Of a stretch of 64,000 nt of DNA, positions 33,933-43,324 are shown piece by piece. A model generated the notes under the pieces. That model did no database searches, was not told where the DNA came from, and saw only the letters and a list, made by a program, of their open reading frames with translations. A program made the position numbers and the translations under genes. Location: assembly GCA_026770025.1 (NCBI GenBank), contig JAMXDE010000012.1, positions 1,674,001 to 1,738,000 on the forward strand, read 5' to 3'. This DNA is from Craspedostauros australis (taxonomy: Eukaryota > Bacillariophyta > Bacillariophyceae > Mastogloiales > Achnanthaceae). Within the stretch, counting starts at the first letter, position 1. Each line of letters starts with the position of its first letter.

Positions 33933-35264
33933 CTACTTTCTGAGCTTGAGGAGCAGGTTCTTGTTTCCCTTGATCTTCTTCTGGAGTTGCAACAGTCCGA
34001 ACAGCAAGGCTTCGGCGGTTGGTGGGCAGCCAGGGACGTAGATGTCGACGGGAACGATGCGATCGCATCCTCTGACGACGGAGTATGAGTAGTGGTAGTA
34101 TCCGCCGCCGTTGGCGCATGATCCCATGGAGAGGACCCATCGTGGCTCCGGCATCTGGTCGTACACCTTGCGGAGCGCTGGTGCCATTTTGTTGGTGAGG
34201 GTTCCGGCGACGATCATGACATCGGACTGACGCGGGGAGGCACGGAAGACCATACCGAAGCGGTCCATGTCGTATCGGGAGGCGGCTGCGTGCATCATCT
34301 CCACGGCGCAGCATGCCAAACCGAAGGTCATGGGCCACAGGGAACCCTTTCTGGCCCAGTTGACGAGCTCATCCACCTTCGACACAGTGTATTCGACATT
34401 GTCCTTCACCGGAACCTGGTCCAGCCAGCGAGACTCCAACTTTTCGACGTTGTCCAAGTGTCCAAGCTGCGTTTGTTCAATTTTGGTCAATTTTGGTCAA
34501 TTACGTTCAGTCGAGTTGCGTTGGTTGCGTTTCGATCAGTTCAGTGCCGATGATTACGGCGCATTTCATTGTAGATCCGTCGCATGTGACCCCGTTCCGT
34601 CGTTTTTATCGTGTTCCATGAACAAAATGGTCAAAGCATTGTTGCGCCAAGCAATTAAGACGCCAATGTGTGAATGCGGATGCACGTGCGGATGTCCATG
34701 GCCCATGGTCAAGGCCCACAACGTTTGCGTTTGAGTTTTCGTCGATGGTGGTGTTCATGTTGTGTTTCCGCGGATGCACCAAGCGCCAACGAAGAGGAAA
34801 GAAGGGAAGTGAAGCGGAACAGATCGGGATCGAATGGAATAGAATGGAGGTGGTGCAAGTGGAGTAGATTGATGAGATGCAGGAGCAACGAAAGAGGACA
34901 GAGTGGTCTACTCTATGTGCAGTATATCATATCGCATCGAAGGGTGATCGGAACTGGCGGCGCCCATTCTGCTGGTGTGTGGTATGTGCAGTAGAATACG
35001 AGCAGGCAGCCTGAACCGACCAAGCCGTTTGTCGAAGGGCAGCACCTGCGTGAACCGCCCATTCCAGCTGCACCGCCCATGGCCAGCGGCGCTGCTCACA
35101 ACTCGGGCAGTACCATTCTGCACCAGCAGCATCTGGCGAAATTCGCATCGACGTACCGCTGATGTCCTGGATTCGGCATCCCCAGACAGAGGTCTGAGAG
35201 CAACCTGCACGCAGGGCCTTGTTGCGGCTCTCGAGATCAACGTGCGTGAAACGGTGGACAGCAT
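33933..35264 (-). CDS. NDUFS7: Mitochondrial complex I 20-kDa (PSST) subunit
   Basis: Proposed exons 35264-35157 and 34466-33933, giving 213 residues, the usual family length. Exon 2 carries the whole conserved core. The iron-sulfur N2 ligands are the adjacent Cys pair in [10 protein letters not shown] (residues 88-89), Cys153 in [20 protein letters not shown] and Cys183 in VPGCPPT. This subunit passes electrons from N2 to ubiquinone in the matrix arm of complex I. Exon 1 is inferred: [20 protein letters not shown] is a classic mitochondrial presequence, its donor is GCG/GTACGT, and the acceptor is CGCAG/CTTGG. Both are phase 0. The intron (34467-35156) ends with a TTTTGGTCAA repeat and TTGAC branch-like sites. 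Without exon 1 the frame would start at ATG 34490 (MTKIEQTQ) and lack a targeting signal. Core call very secure; exon 1 likely. Confidence 0.9.
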
Positions 35265-36081
35265 GATGCGACGGTGTGTGCTATTGTTGTGTGTGTGGAT
35301 AACAAGACTGATGGGATGAAGAGGGTGCTGCGTGTGAATGCTGATGGCCTGTTGATGTTCTTTCGTTGTGTCCTTCTTGCTCTTCCTGTCCTCCTCGGTC
35401 GTCTGTCTGTCTTGGTGTTGTTGTCGCTGTCGTCATCGACCCAAACGATCGCAGAATCTCCTGTTGCGTTCTGTGTTGGCGTTGGCGTTGTGGCTCTCGT
35501 TCCTCATCTTGTCGCGGTGGTCTTGTTGACGTTACTGGGCATTCCGCGTAATGTTTGTTGTGCGCATTTGTCTCTGCGTTGTCATCGCCAGGAGCGTCGG
35601 TCAGACGCTGGAAGGCATATCCGTGATTCGACTGGTGTGAGTACACCATGACATCTCAACGGGACTTCAATGAAGCGAGACAGAGTTCGTGTGTTGTGGA
35701 TCTCATGGAGATGTTTGCCCCAGGAGCAGAGACATAGCAACATGTGCATGCCTTGCTTCGACTCATGGCACAATGCTACGACTCTCTCTCTCTCTCTCTG
35801 TCGCTAGAGAGAGAGAGAGACATGGATGCGAGCTATCCAAACATCAAGAAGGCAGGCGATGTCCACCATGATGAACTTAGACGGTGTACTAGCAATGAAT
35901 AATCGACAATCAAACGCAGCAAGGTGCATTGTGGTTGTGCTCGTGATGATGTGCAAGGCGAGATCGGTCTTGGTAACAACGCATGCTCGATGTCTGGGGG
36001 GTCATTCGGATGCCCTGCACGTGGAAACGGGGGCGGGATCGTCCAAGTGGGATGCATGCATGCGCAGTGCCAGTCGAAACG
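35265..36081. other. Spacer between two minus-strand genes with CT/GA hairpin
   Basis: No gene supported. A CT tract at 35782-35799 and GA tract at 35806-35820 form a long hairpin with loop GTCGCT, about 260 bp past the MAPEG stop. Upstream of NDUFS7 lies a Pro/Gln/His-type open frame on the minus strand (35281-35649) that I read as leader. Confidence 0.5.
35782..35820. repeat. CT/GA inverted repeat
   Basis: (TC)9 followed after six bases by (AG)7-8; arms are complementary over about 15 bp, giving a strong potential hairpin. Confidence 0.85.
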
Positions 36082-36561
36082 CTACATCATCGCCCATCCG
36101 ACCTTCGCAAACAGATACAAGTACGTCACGTATCCAGGAACTGTGCTCAGCATCACCGCGAACCCTTGACTGAGCGCGATCGGGTAGTACATCCTGCTGA
36201 TGGAATAGATGACGCAGATGGTGAAGGATTCCTGGCAGCCGCCGGGAACGAACAGCGCGTGAATCCAAAGCAAGGGCAGGAAGACGATCGCGAATTCCAT
36301 GAAGTTCCCAACGGTGCGATCCCCCACCAGCGCCAGCAGATCCGTCTTGTTGTAGTACTTGACATCAGCCAGGGAGATCCGTTTCTTGTCGCCCTTGGCC
36401 TTGGCCTCCGCCCGCTTTTTCTTCACCAGATAGAACTTGCTGAACGATTGGAAAGGGATGAAGATGGCCAGATATATGGACAGGTAGAGCCATGTTCCTT
36501 GGACGGCCTTCGTGGTGGTATGGCAGCATGACAGCATGACGGAGCGGAGGGGGGCATCCAT
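36082..36561 (-). CDS. MAPEG-family four-helix membrane protein
   Basis: Single exon, 159 residues from ATG 36561. Four hydrophobic segments lie near residues 23-41, 88-106, 113-130 and 133-151, the MAPEG layout. Between helices 1 and 2 is a basic loop (KKKRAEAKAKGDKKR). At the start of helix 2, GDRTVGNFMEF supplies the family pattern R-x3-N-x2-E (Arg82, Asn86, Glu89), residues that bind glutathione in microsomal GST and leukotriene C4 synthase. The segment SISRMYYPIAL echoes the helix-3 arginine/tyrosine motif. MAPEG enzymes are trimeric, in ER, outer envelope or plastid membranes, and act on glutathione conjugates or peroxides. Subfamily and substrate not determinable here. The N-terminus lacks a cleavable signal. 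Confidence 0.75.
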   Translation of the reverse strand: MDAPLRSVMLSCCHTTTKAVQGTWLYLSIYLAIFIPFQSFSKFYLVKKKRAEAKAKGDKKRISLADVKYYNKTDLLALVGDRTVGNFMEFAIVFLPLLWIHALFVPGGCQESFTICVIYSISRMYYPIALSQGFAVMLSTVPGYVTYLYLFAKVGWAMM

Positions 36562-37707
36562 TTTGATGGGGCGATTTCGTAAATAGCAATTGCACCATTG
36601 TGTCGAATTGCGTCACGTCGTGTGTGGAGAATCGTGAGTACATACTCGTCCTTGTGCAATATGTTCAGTGATTTGTCATTTCGGGCACCTGCGCATCTCC
36701 AGAGAGAGAGAGAGAGAGAGAGTGTGTGTGCGTGCGTTGACCATCGATAACATGGTGGGCCTCGCTCCTCTTCCTCAGTCTCAGCAAGACGCTCAAGACG
36801 CCCACGACAACAAACCACTCACCCCTTTCAATTCATCCGGTGATGGGAATGTGTCGACGAACATCTTGTCACCTCGAGCAATGAGTCAAACTAATCTCCA
36901 GTTGTCTTGTTGCCTTGCTGCTTGTTGCCTTGTTGCTGTCCCTTTCCTTTGCGCTGCGCTGCGTCGTGATTGTGCTTGTGCCTGTCTCTCCTGCTTTGCA
37001 TTGTGATCAGGCAGCGATGATGGGACAGCAAGGCCACCGACGCTCGCGTGCCGTTCCCATCTCTCTTTGTTGCCGTTGCGGATGTTGTATCCGTTCCGTA
37101 CAACTAGTCTTACCGATCCCTGCCCTTCCCTTTTGACACAGAATCAGCCCTCTCGTGATGGTCGCTATCCGAACCAACGGCCCTTCCTGTCATCGCAGGG
37201 ACATCAGAACAAGACAGAACATGACAGACAGGGCACAACTCTGTTTGGGTGCCATCAGCCTGTCAATCGTGTCTCTCGGCAACAAATGATTTTCCGAATT
37301 TATGCACGACTAGAAGATTGACAACAAGAACAACACCTGGAAGCAATCGGAGGGTTCATCCGAAAAATGATTCTTGGAAAGACTGCATTGGCCGCGATGT
37401 GACAAAAAGCATGTGTCTCCCTCTCCAACGGAAAACTCAACGCCATGAATCGGTGCGGCGTTCCTGTTTTTTGTCGAGGAAATTGTCCGCCGTTACTCAC
37501 GCTGAACAGAATGTTGAGTCGGTTGGGCCCATCTGTTGATGCCGCCAGCTTTCCGTTGTTCTTGTTCATCTGTGGCTGCGCGGAAAAATCTGCTTCGATT
37601 CTCATAGAGCACACCTCACGGAATACGTTCGACCACCGCATCACCGACGATAGCAACCGCATCAGCAACTCCATCAGCAGGGCGCAGCAGAAACGCAACG
37701 CAACACG
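36562..37707. other. Divergent promoter region
   Basis: Spacer between divergent MAPEG and MYB genes. A GA tract at 36701-36722 lies 140 bp upstream of the MAPEG start. No gene seen. Confidence 0.5.
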
Positions 37708-39931
37708 ATGCCGACCATGGAGGAAATGTTCGCGGGCGCCGCCGCTGCTGCACCGGAACCGATATCGCATCCATCGGCCATGATGGGAGGTTCTGTGACG
37801 CCAATGCTGCACTCGCACACGCACCCACATCTTCGCGCAGCTCTTTCGCACGCATCACACAGCCATGTGCATGGACCTGGAGGCGGACCTGGCTCTGCAC
37901 CTGGACTTTCCGCAACGCCGTTGCATGGCCACGGGCATGGTCACCCTCGTTCCCACCCGCACAGACAGGGACCGCCGCACCAACCAGCGCACCCGTCCTC
38001 CCTTTCCATCGCCATTCCTGAATCAGACAACTGCGCTGGATGCAACGCCACGGGAGTGTCGCTGCTAGCATGCGATGACTTCGAAGGCACTGGGGGACAA
38101 CGGGCACGGTGAGTTCTATCACACTCCCAGCGAAGCCCAACATGAGCTCTGAGTCCTGAATGCAAGACGCCATCGAACTCGATCCGTCCAGTGCCAACCT
38201 AATCGTACATCTTATGAAGAATACCGTCCCATGCATGATTGCATTCGCCTCTACCCTCCCGTACTCTACTCTATGAATTCTCGATTCTCACTCTCCTGCT
38301 GTCGTCCTATCTCGTACAACCATACTTCGCTGTACTATTGTGCCGTGCGATGTATCACATTGGTGTGCTTGCAATGCAACGCAACGCAACGCAACGGCGC
38401 ATGACATGAATGGTGAACAATCGATGGCGACCTTGTCCTTTGCAGATTCTGTCCCAATTGCATGATTGGAAAGAAGGTGCGAGTGTTCTGGCCCGTGAAC
38501 AACAAGTGGTACATGGGAACAGTGGAGCAGTACTCCGGCACGACGGGGGAGCACATGCTGCGATATGACGATGACGACACAGAGTGGGTCAAGATCGGCG
38601 AGAGCAACACCACAGCACCGCAGGAGGAGATTCCAGGCAGCATCAGGCAGGGAGGTGACGCCCCACTGTCCAACAGGGACATCGCCAAGGGATCGTTGGG
38701 AACACCAAATGCTACTGGTCGTGCTGCCTCGCCCACCGAGAGCACGTCCAGGGGTGCACCATCGCCTGTCTCCCCATCCAACAGCCACCCATCAGGGCTG
38801 CGTGATAGTCCAACGACCACCTCGGGAGGTGTCCACCCATCCCATGTCTACTCGCACGAACAGCAGGGGGCTGTTCCTGTTGACGGCAAGTGGCAAACGG
38901 GCGCATCCAGACCGCCGCCCGGTTCTGGCATGCCATCGATGCATCCTCCCGGTGCGTTTCCGCCGTACGTTGCTCCAAACAGCCACGGCATGTACCCGCC
39001 GCACGCGGGATATCGTCCACCACACCATCAGGGCTCTCCGTTTCCAGGATACCCTCCCCAACCATCTTTGTACGGTTATCCACCGAATGCAGCGCAGTAC
39101 GGTATGGGGCCTGATCGCCATGCCAAGTCACCAGGATCGTCAAGTCCCACGTCCTCGGGCGCGGGCAGCAAACGGAAGAACGGTCCGAAGGCATGGACCA
39201 AGGAGGAGGACGCGTTGCTGCTGAACATCGTGCAGAGCATGCGCATGCCCATGAAGTGGTCGATCGTAGCACAGAGCCTGCCAGGTAGAACCGGCAAGCA
39301 ATGCCGCGAGCGATACGTCAACCACCTCAATCCACGGCTCAAGGTCACCGACTGGAGCCCCATCGAGGACGCGACGATATTCCACCTGTACAACACGATC
39401 GGCAGTCACTGGGCGAAGATGTCAAAGATGATTCCTGGTCGAACCGACAATGGCATCAAGAACCGCTTTCACAACCTCCGGCGGCAGCTGGAGCGCGAGG
39501 ACGAGCACAGGCTACGGTTGAGCACCAACACGGACTTCCCCGAGGAGATTCGGATGGAGCGGCTCCGTGAGTTCCCGGACAGCCTGAAGGGACGAACGGC
39601 CGATCTTTGGGATATCAACTCCGGCATCGGGGTGCTAGCCGGGCAGAGTGTGCTGGTGGGGAGTTTGGCACGCAGCGCGGGTCGTTTCGGACCATTCCGA
39701 CCAGCCGACGCTGGAGACACGTGCGTGAGATGCGGTTTCCTCGTCCCCAGCGTCCACACTGGCAACGAGCTCTGCACCAAGACGGGCTGGTGCCAGACTT
39801 GCGTGCGCATCCCTCCGCACGTCAGCGGGGCGATGCTGAGGGAATGCCTGAACCTTCGACGGTCTCAGGACAAAAAGCAACGGGAGGTGGTGGAATCCTG
39901 GGAGGATCCATACCGACAAACCAAGCAATAA
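37708..39931 (+). CDS. R2R3-MYB factor with Cys-pair motif and Tudor-like region
   Basis: Two exons, 37708-38108 and 38446-39931, giving 628 residues. The donor CACG/GTGAGT and acceptor TTTGCAG/ATTCTG join in phase. The join creates FCPNC directly before the ATG that would otherwise start exon 2. Residues 1-100 are Ala/His/Pro-rich with His-Gly repeats. Cys109-x2-Cys112, Cys122 and Cys136-x2-Cys139 may bind zinc. Residues about 142-187 (KVRVFWPVNNKWYMGTVEQY, then acidic RYDDDDTEW) look like a Tudor/Agenet-type fold. After a Pro/Gly-rich linker come two MYB repeats at residues about 381-480: WTKEEDALL with GRTGKQCRERYVNHLNP, then WSPIEDATIFHLY with GRTDNGIKNRFHNL. A C-terminal Cys cluster (TCVRCGF to WCQTC, from residue about 559) may be a second zinc site. 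Likely nuclear DNA-binding regulator that may also read chromatin marks. Confidence 0.88.
38376..38395 (+). repeat. GCAAC pentamer repeat in the MYB intron
   Basis: Four tandem GCAAC units within the 337-bp intron (38109-38445). Confidence 0.85.
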
Positions 39932-41731
39932 CAGGTGAATCGAATACTTCATAAAGTAAGTAGAACGCACGTACGTATGCATAATGCAGATTGTAGTCCA
40001 TGAAGAGAGCACGTGCAAGTAGCTGGGAGTGCGGTCCTTGGACAGCAACATCGTCGTGCTAGTTCTTTTGTTTCAAAATGGCTTGGTTCGTGGCAGAGCC
40101 TTTGGCCCATCCTGTTCGCACGAGTTTTCGTACGTGCGTCAGCAGGTGAAGGAAGATGCCGAGGGCGTCATTTTTTGGTTGTCCGCGATCTCTCCCCTCC
40201 AAACAGTCTCCAAACCAAGGAAACCTCACAAACACAACTTGTGCAGACGCCTTTTGCATGCGATACAGACCATTTGCACCGCATTGACTCATTTCAGAGC
40301 AGCTCCCACCACTCGACGATGTCCACACTCAAGGGGGAGGAGGACTATTATCCCCAGCGATTTCAGCTGCAACAACCTCAACGTCGCATGTGCCGCATGC
40401 ACGAATACTCTCTGTAGAGTACTCCAACAGAACGGGCACAACCTCTCTCGTGCACAGCGGAGTGATGAGTGATGCGATGCGAGAATGCTCATCAATCAAC
40501 GAGAGCAGTTCAGCATCTGTCACAGAACATTGCGTTCAGCCGTGGACACACATGAGCCGGTCTCGATCGTGTATACAGTGCCACGATGTTCCACCCGAGT
40601 GAGCTTCCGAGCGCAGCGCGTACAACACAATCGTGCCCGGCTCCACGCAAACGTCCATGCAGAAGTCTCTTTTCCAACACTGCCTCCGAGTTCATGCAAC
40701 CATCAAGCGATAGAGAGATGGAGGGATGGAGAGATGGCGTGATGGAGCAACGAAGTATGGTAAGGCTGCCAGAGCTATTCTATTCAACATTGCTCGCACC
40801 ATAATAGAATCGTGCACAAGAGATGGGTGGTGTGCAAGTGACAGATCTGCTTCAAACGTTGGCACGGAGATCATTCGCTTCCCTGTTACGATGCACAACA
40901 CCCATCGACGGACAAGAATGGTCCAGGATCGACTCGTGGTCAATTTGTTGTCAGATTTATTGTCTGGTGTTTCCTCTCGATTTGTCTCGTTTGTTGGTTT
41001 CATCTCATTTGTCTTCACCTGAACATCGAAAAACTACTCACACCGTTGCCTCTCTCCCTATCTACCATCATCTGCGACGCCTGCCATCAACACCAACATC
41101 ATCGTCACCCTCGCTTTCACCAACGAGCGCAACCAAACAATGTCAAACTTCTTGGCAATTGCATTGTTGCATGTTACATTTCGTATCTCCATCTCTGATG
41201 AATCCTTCATGATCATGGTGAGGTCAGTTGTCAATCGCTCAATCCCCGCCTGAGCTCAAGATGAGATGCATACCATCTCCTTCATGAGATATATGGTCGA
41301 GGGATTCAGATTTATGGTTCCTTCGTGAGGACCATGCCAGGCCGCTGATCTTTGGGGTGACGATGGAGATGCGATACGCTCAACTAGGAGATGCAATGGT
41401 GAAATGGTGAAGCCATCAAGCTGCGAAGGTGAGAGCGATGGTACGAGATATTACTCTTTGGTCTGATGATAATTGCATCTGATCTGAGGGTGCGATTGTC
41501 TTCATGTCTGCGGTAGGTTGTGGTAGGTTTGCGACGTCAATGGTTGCAGGAGTGCAATTGCGAGAGAGGTTACCTGCGAGCATGCCCACTGGTTTCAGGC
41601 AGTGTGTCGATGTCATGGAGCTCATCAACCAATTCTTCTCATAAAATCAAAGTTTCTACACTTCAATTCAAGCCTTCACACAACCACAACCGATCAGTCA
41701 AACACCACCCTCGCCACCACAAAACATCAAC
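39932..41731. other. Intergenic
   Basis: No gene supported in 1.8 kb on either strand; open frames are short. A GAGATGGAGGGATGGAGAGATGG tract lies at 40714-40745. The last 100 bp before the CIA30-type gene are CA-rich with an ACCAC/CACAACC leader. Confidence 0.45.
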
Positions 41732-42481
41732 ATGAAGCTCGTTCTTTCTTCCGCCATCGCCGCTGCCCTCATGGGCATGATGTCAAGCGTCAACGCCGTC
41801 GACCTCATTTTGGAGGACTTCGGAAACCCTAGAAACGGCTGGGAAGCCGTCACCGACCAAGTCATTCCAGGAGGAGCTTCCACGGGCAAGTTCACACCAG
41901 CCAGAGGTTTCTCCAGCTTCAATGGCGAGGTCGAGGACCTGCCCCTCTTCCGTGGCCCTGGATTCTCCAAGATCCGCACCACGAGCGGTGGTCCGTTCCG
42001 TGACATCTCGTCATGCCAGGCCATCGAGGTCAACCTTCAAGCCCTGGGCCCGTCCAACGTATTCTACGTTTCTTTCAGCGACGTCCTCCCAAAATCGGCA
42101 TCGCAAGTCCCATTCCAATGGCGTGCACCCGTCATCGTCAAGCAAGGCGCCCGACTCCCAATCCGTATCCCCCTCGATATGTTCAGCAGCTCCTGGGACC
42201 CCATGACCGGCCAGATCATCACCCCCTGCCGCAGAAACCGCAGCGTCTGCCCCACTCTCGAGGGGATGCAAAACATCAATATCCTTGAGTTCTGGGCCCA
42301 AGGCGCCAAGGGCAAGTTCGAGGTCTCTCTCGCGTCCATCAAGGCAATTGGATGTCGCGGAGACGTCGACATCGACCTCGACGTTGATATCGTCATGGAC
42401 GGTGACGTGGACGGCGATGCGCACTTCGTCGCTCACAACGAAGAGCACGGCAGTGCCATCAACGACATCGACACGGTCTAA
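41732..42481 (+). CDS. Secreted CIA30-domain (NDUFAF1-like) protein
   Basis: Single exon, 249 residues. Residues 1-21 are a clear signal peptide (MKLVLSSAIAAALMGMMSSV, cleavage after Asn-Ala). Residues about 23-205 match the CIA30 beta-sandwich: GWEAVTDQVIPGGASTGKF (Trp36 and the D-x5-GGAS block), FRGPGFSKIRT, FYVSFSDV, and a late FWAQGAKGKFEVSLASIKA strand. CIA30 domains occur in the complex I assembly factor NDUFAF1 in mitochondria, but also in many secreted or plastid algal proteins with a galactose-binding-like fold. The signal peptide here favours secretion or an endomembrane/plastid route, not mitochondria. Three or four Cys could form disulfides. The C-terminal 35 residues are an Asp repeat (DVDIDLDVDIVMDGDVDGD), perhaps metal-binding. 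Function unknown. Confidence 0.82.
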   Translation: MKLVLSSAIAAALMGMMSSVNAVDLILEDFGNPRNGWEAVTDQVIPGGASTGKFTPARGFSSFNGEVEDLPLFRGPGFSKIRTTSGGPFRDISSCQAIEVNLQALGPSNVFYVSFSDVLPKSASQVPFQWRAPVIVKQGARLPIRIPLDMFSSSWDPMTGQIITPCRRNRSVCPTLEGMQNINILEFWAQGAKGKFEVSLASIKAIGCRGDVDIDLDVDIVMDGDVDGDAHFVAHNEEHGSAINDIDTV

Positions 42482-42771
42482 GCTGCCAACGGCGTTGCTT
42501 TTAGCTCGATGATCCGAAGCAGGGCTGCAAAGAGCAGCTCGCTGGTAGTATCAGTGCTACACCTCATTAGAGTTGCCCGGCCCTCTTCTTTGCATGAACG
42601 AAATACACGATGGACTCTTTCAACAAAACACAAATCACCAAGAAAAACAACATAAAAACTAGCAAACAAGAAAGAGTCAACTCTCGCGTACAGCAGAACA
42701 GTATGGAGCAGCAAAGTCTCTGGCGAGAGAGGAATGTTGCAATAGGGTTGCTTCCTCGCCGTCTCTTTCTC

Positions 42772-42804
<33 letters not shown>

Positions 42805-43324
42805 GTTAGTTGGAGAGCAGCAGATCAACACAACGCCCAGGTGCTCTCTAGCTTGCACACACTTGCGTGGAGTAGGTAAGCCTAGACTGGATTGGGTAGC
42901 GTCGCATTCACGCATTGAGTCCCATTTGACTCCCGAAACAACACGAAGGGTACCACGTTCACACGCCACACAGACAAGATACCCCAATCCAAAATTACGC
43001 GTGGAACAACAAGAACATCAACCACGAAATGTGTTGGATGGAGTTGCAATGGCAACAACAAACGCGGACACCCATGTTGTCGGCTGGCACACCACAAATT
43101 CAATCATCGATCCAACGATCTGTCGATTCATCACTCCATCGCCCCATTGGCATCAGTTGAGCTACTCAGAAACAACTTGAGCGAACTTGGCTTGAGCTGA
43201 CTTGATCTTCGTCAATCACTTCCAACCAAACACCTTCGTTTTCTTTGGGCTTTCGTCCACCTCGATTGGTCTGCGAGTCCTCACACGCGACGAGGAGTGG
43301 AAGAATCAAGATCTTTGGCCAACC
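42482..43324. other. Intergenic with CT/GA hairpin
   Basis: No gene. GTCTCTTTCTCTAGAGAGAG and a following GA run at 42760-42800 form a hairpin about 280 bp after the CIA30-type gene. Sequence from 43195 may be leader of the coiled-coil gene; the frame is open from 43202 but its first ATG is at 43325. Confidence 0.5.
42760..42800. repeat. CT/GA inverted repeat
   Basis: TCTCTTTCTCT followed directly by (AG)14; the arms pair over about 10 bp. Confidence 0.85.

Noticed and set aside
33933-42481. NDUFS7 and a CIA30-domain gene in one window as a complex I gene cluster
   Set aside because: They are 6 kb apart with unrelated genes between, and the CIA30 protein has an ER-type signal peptide.
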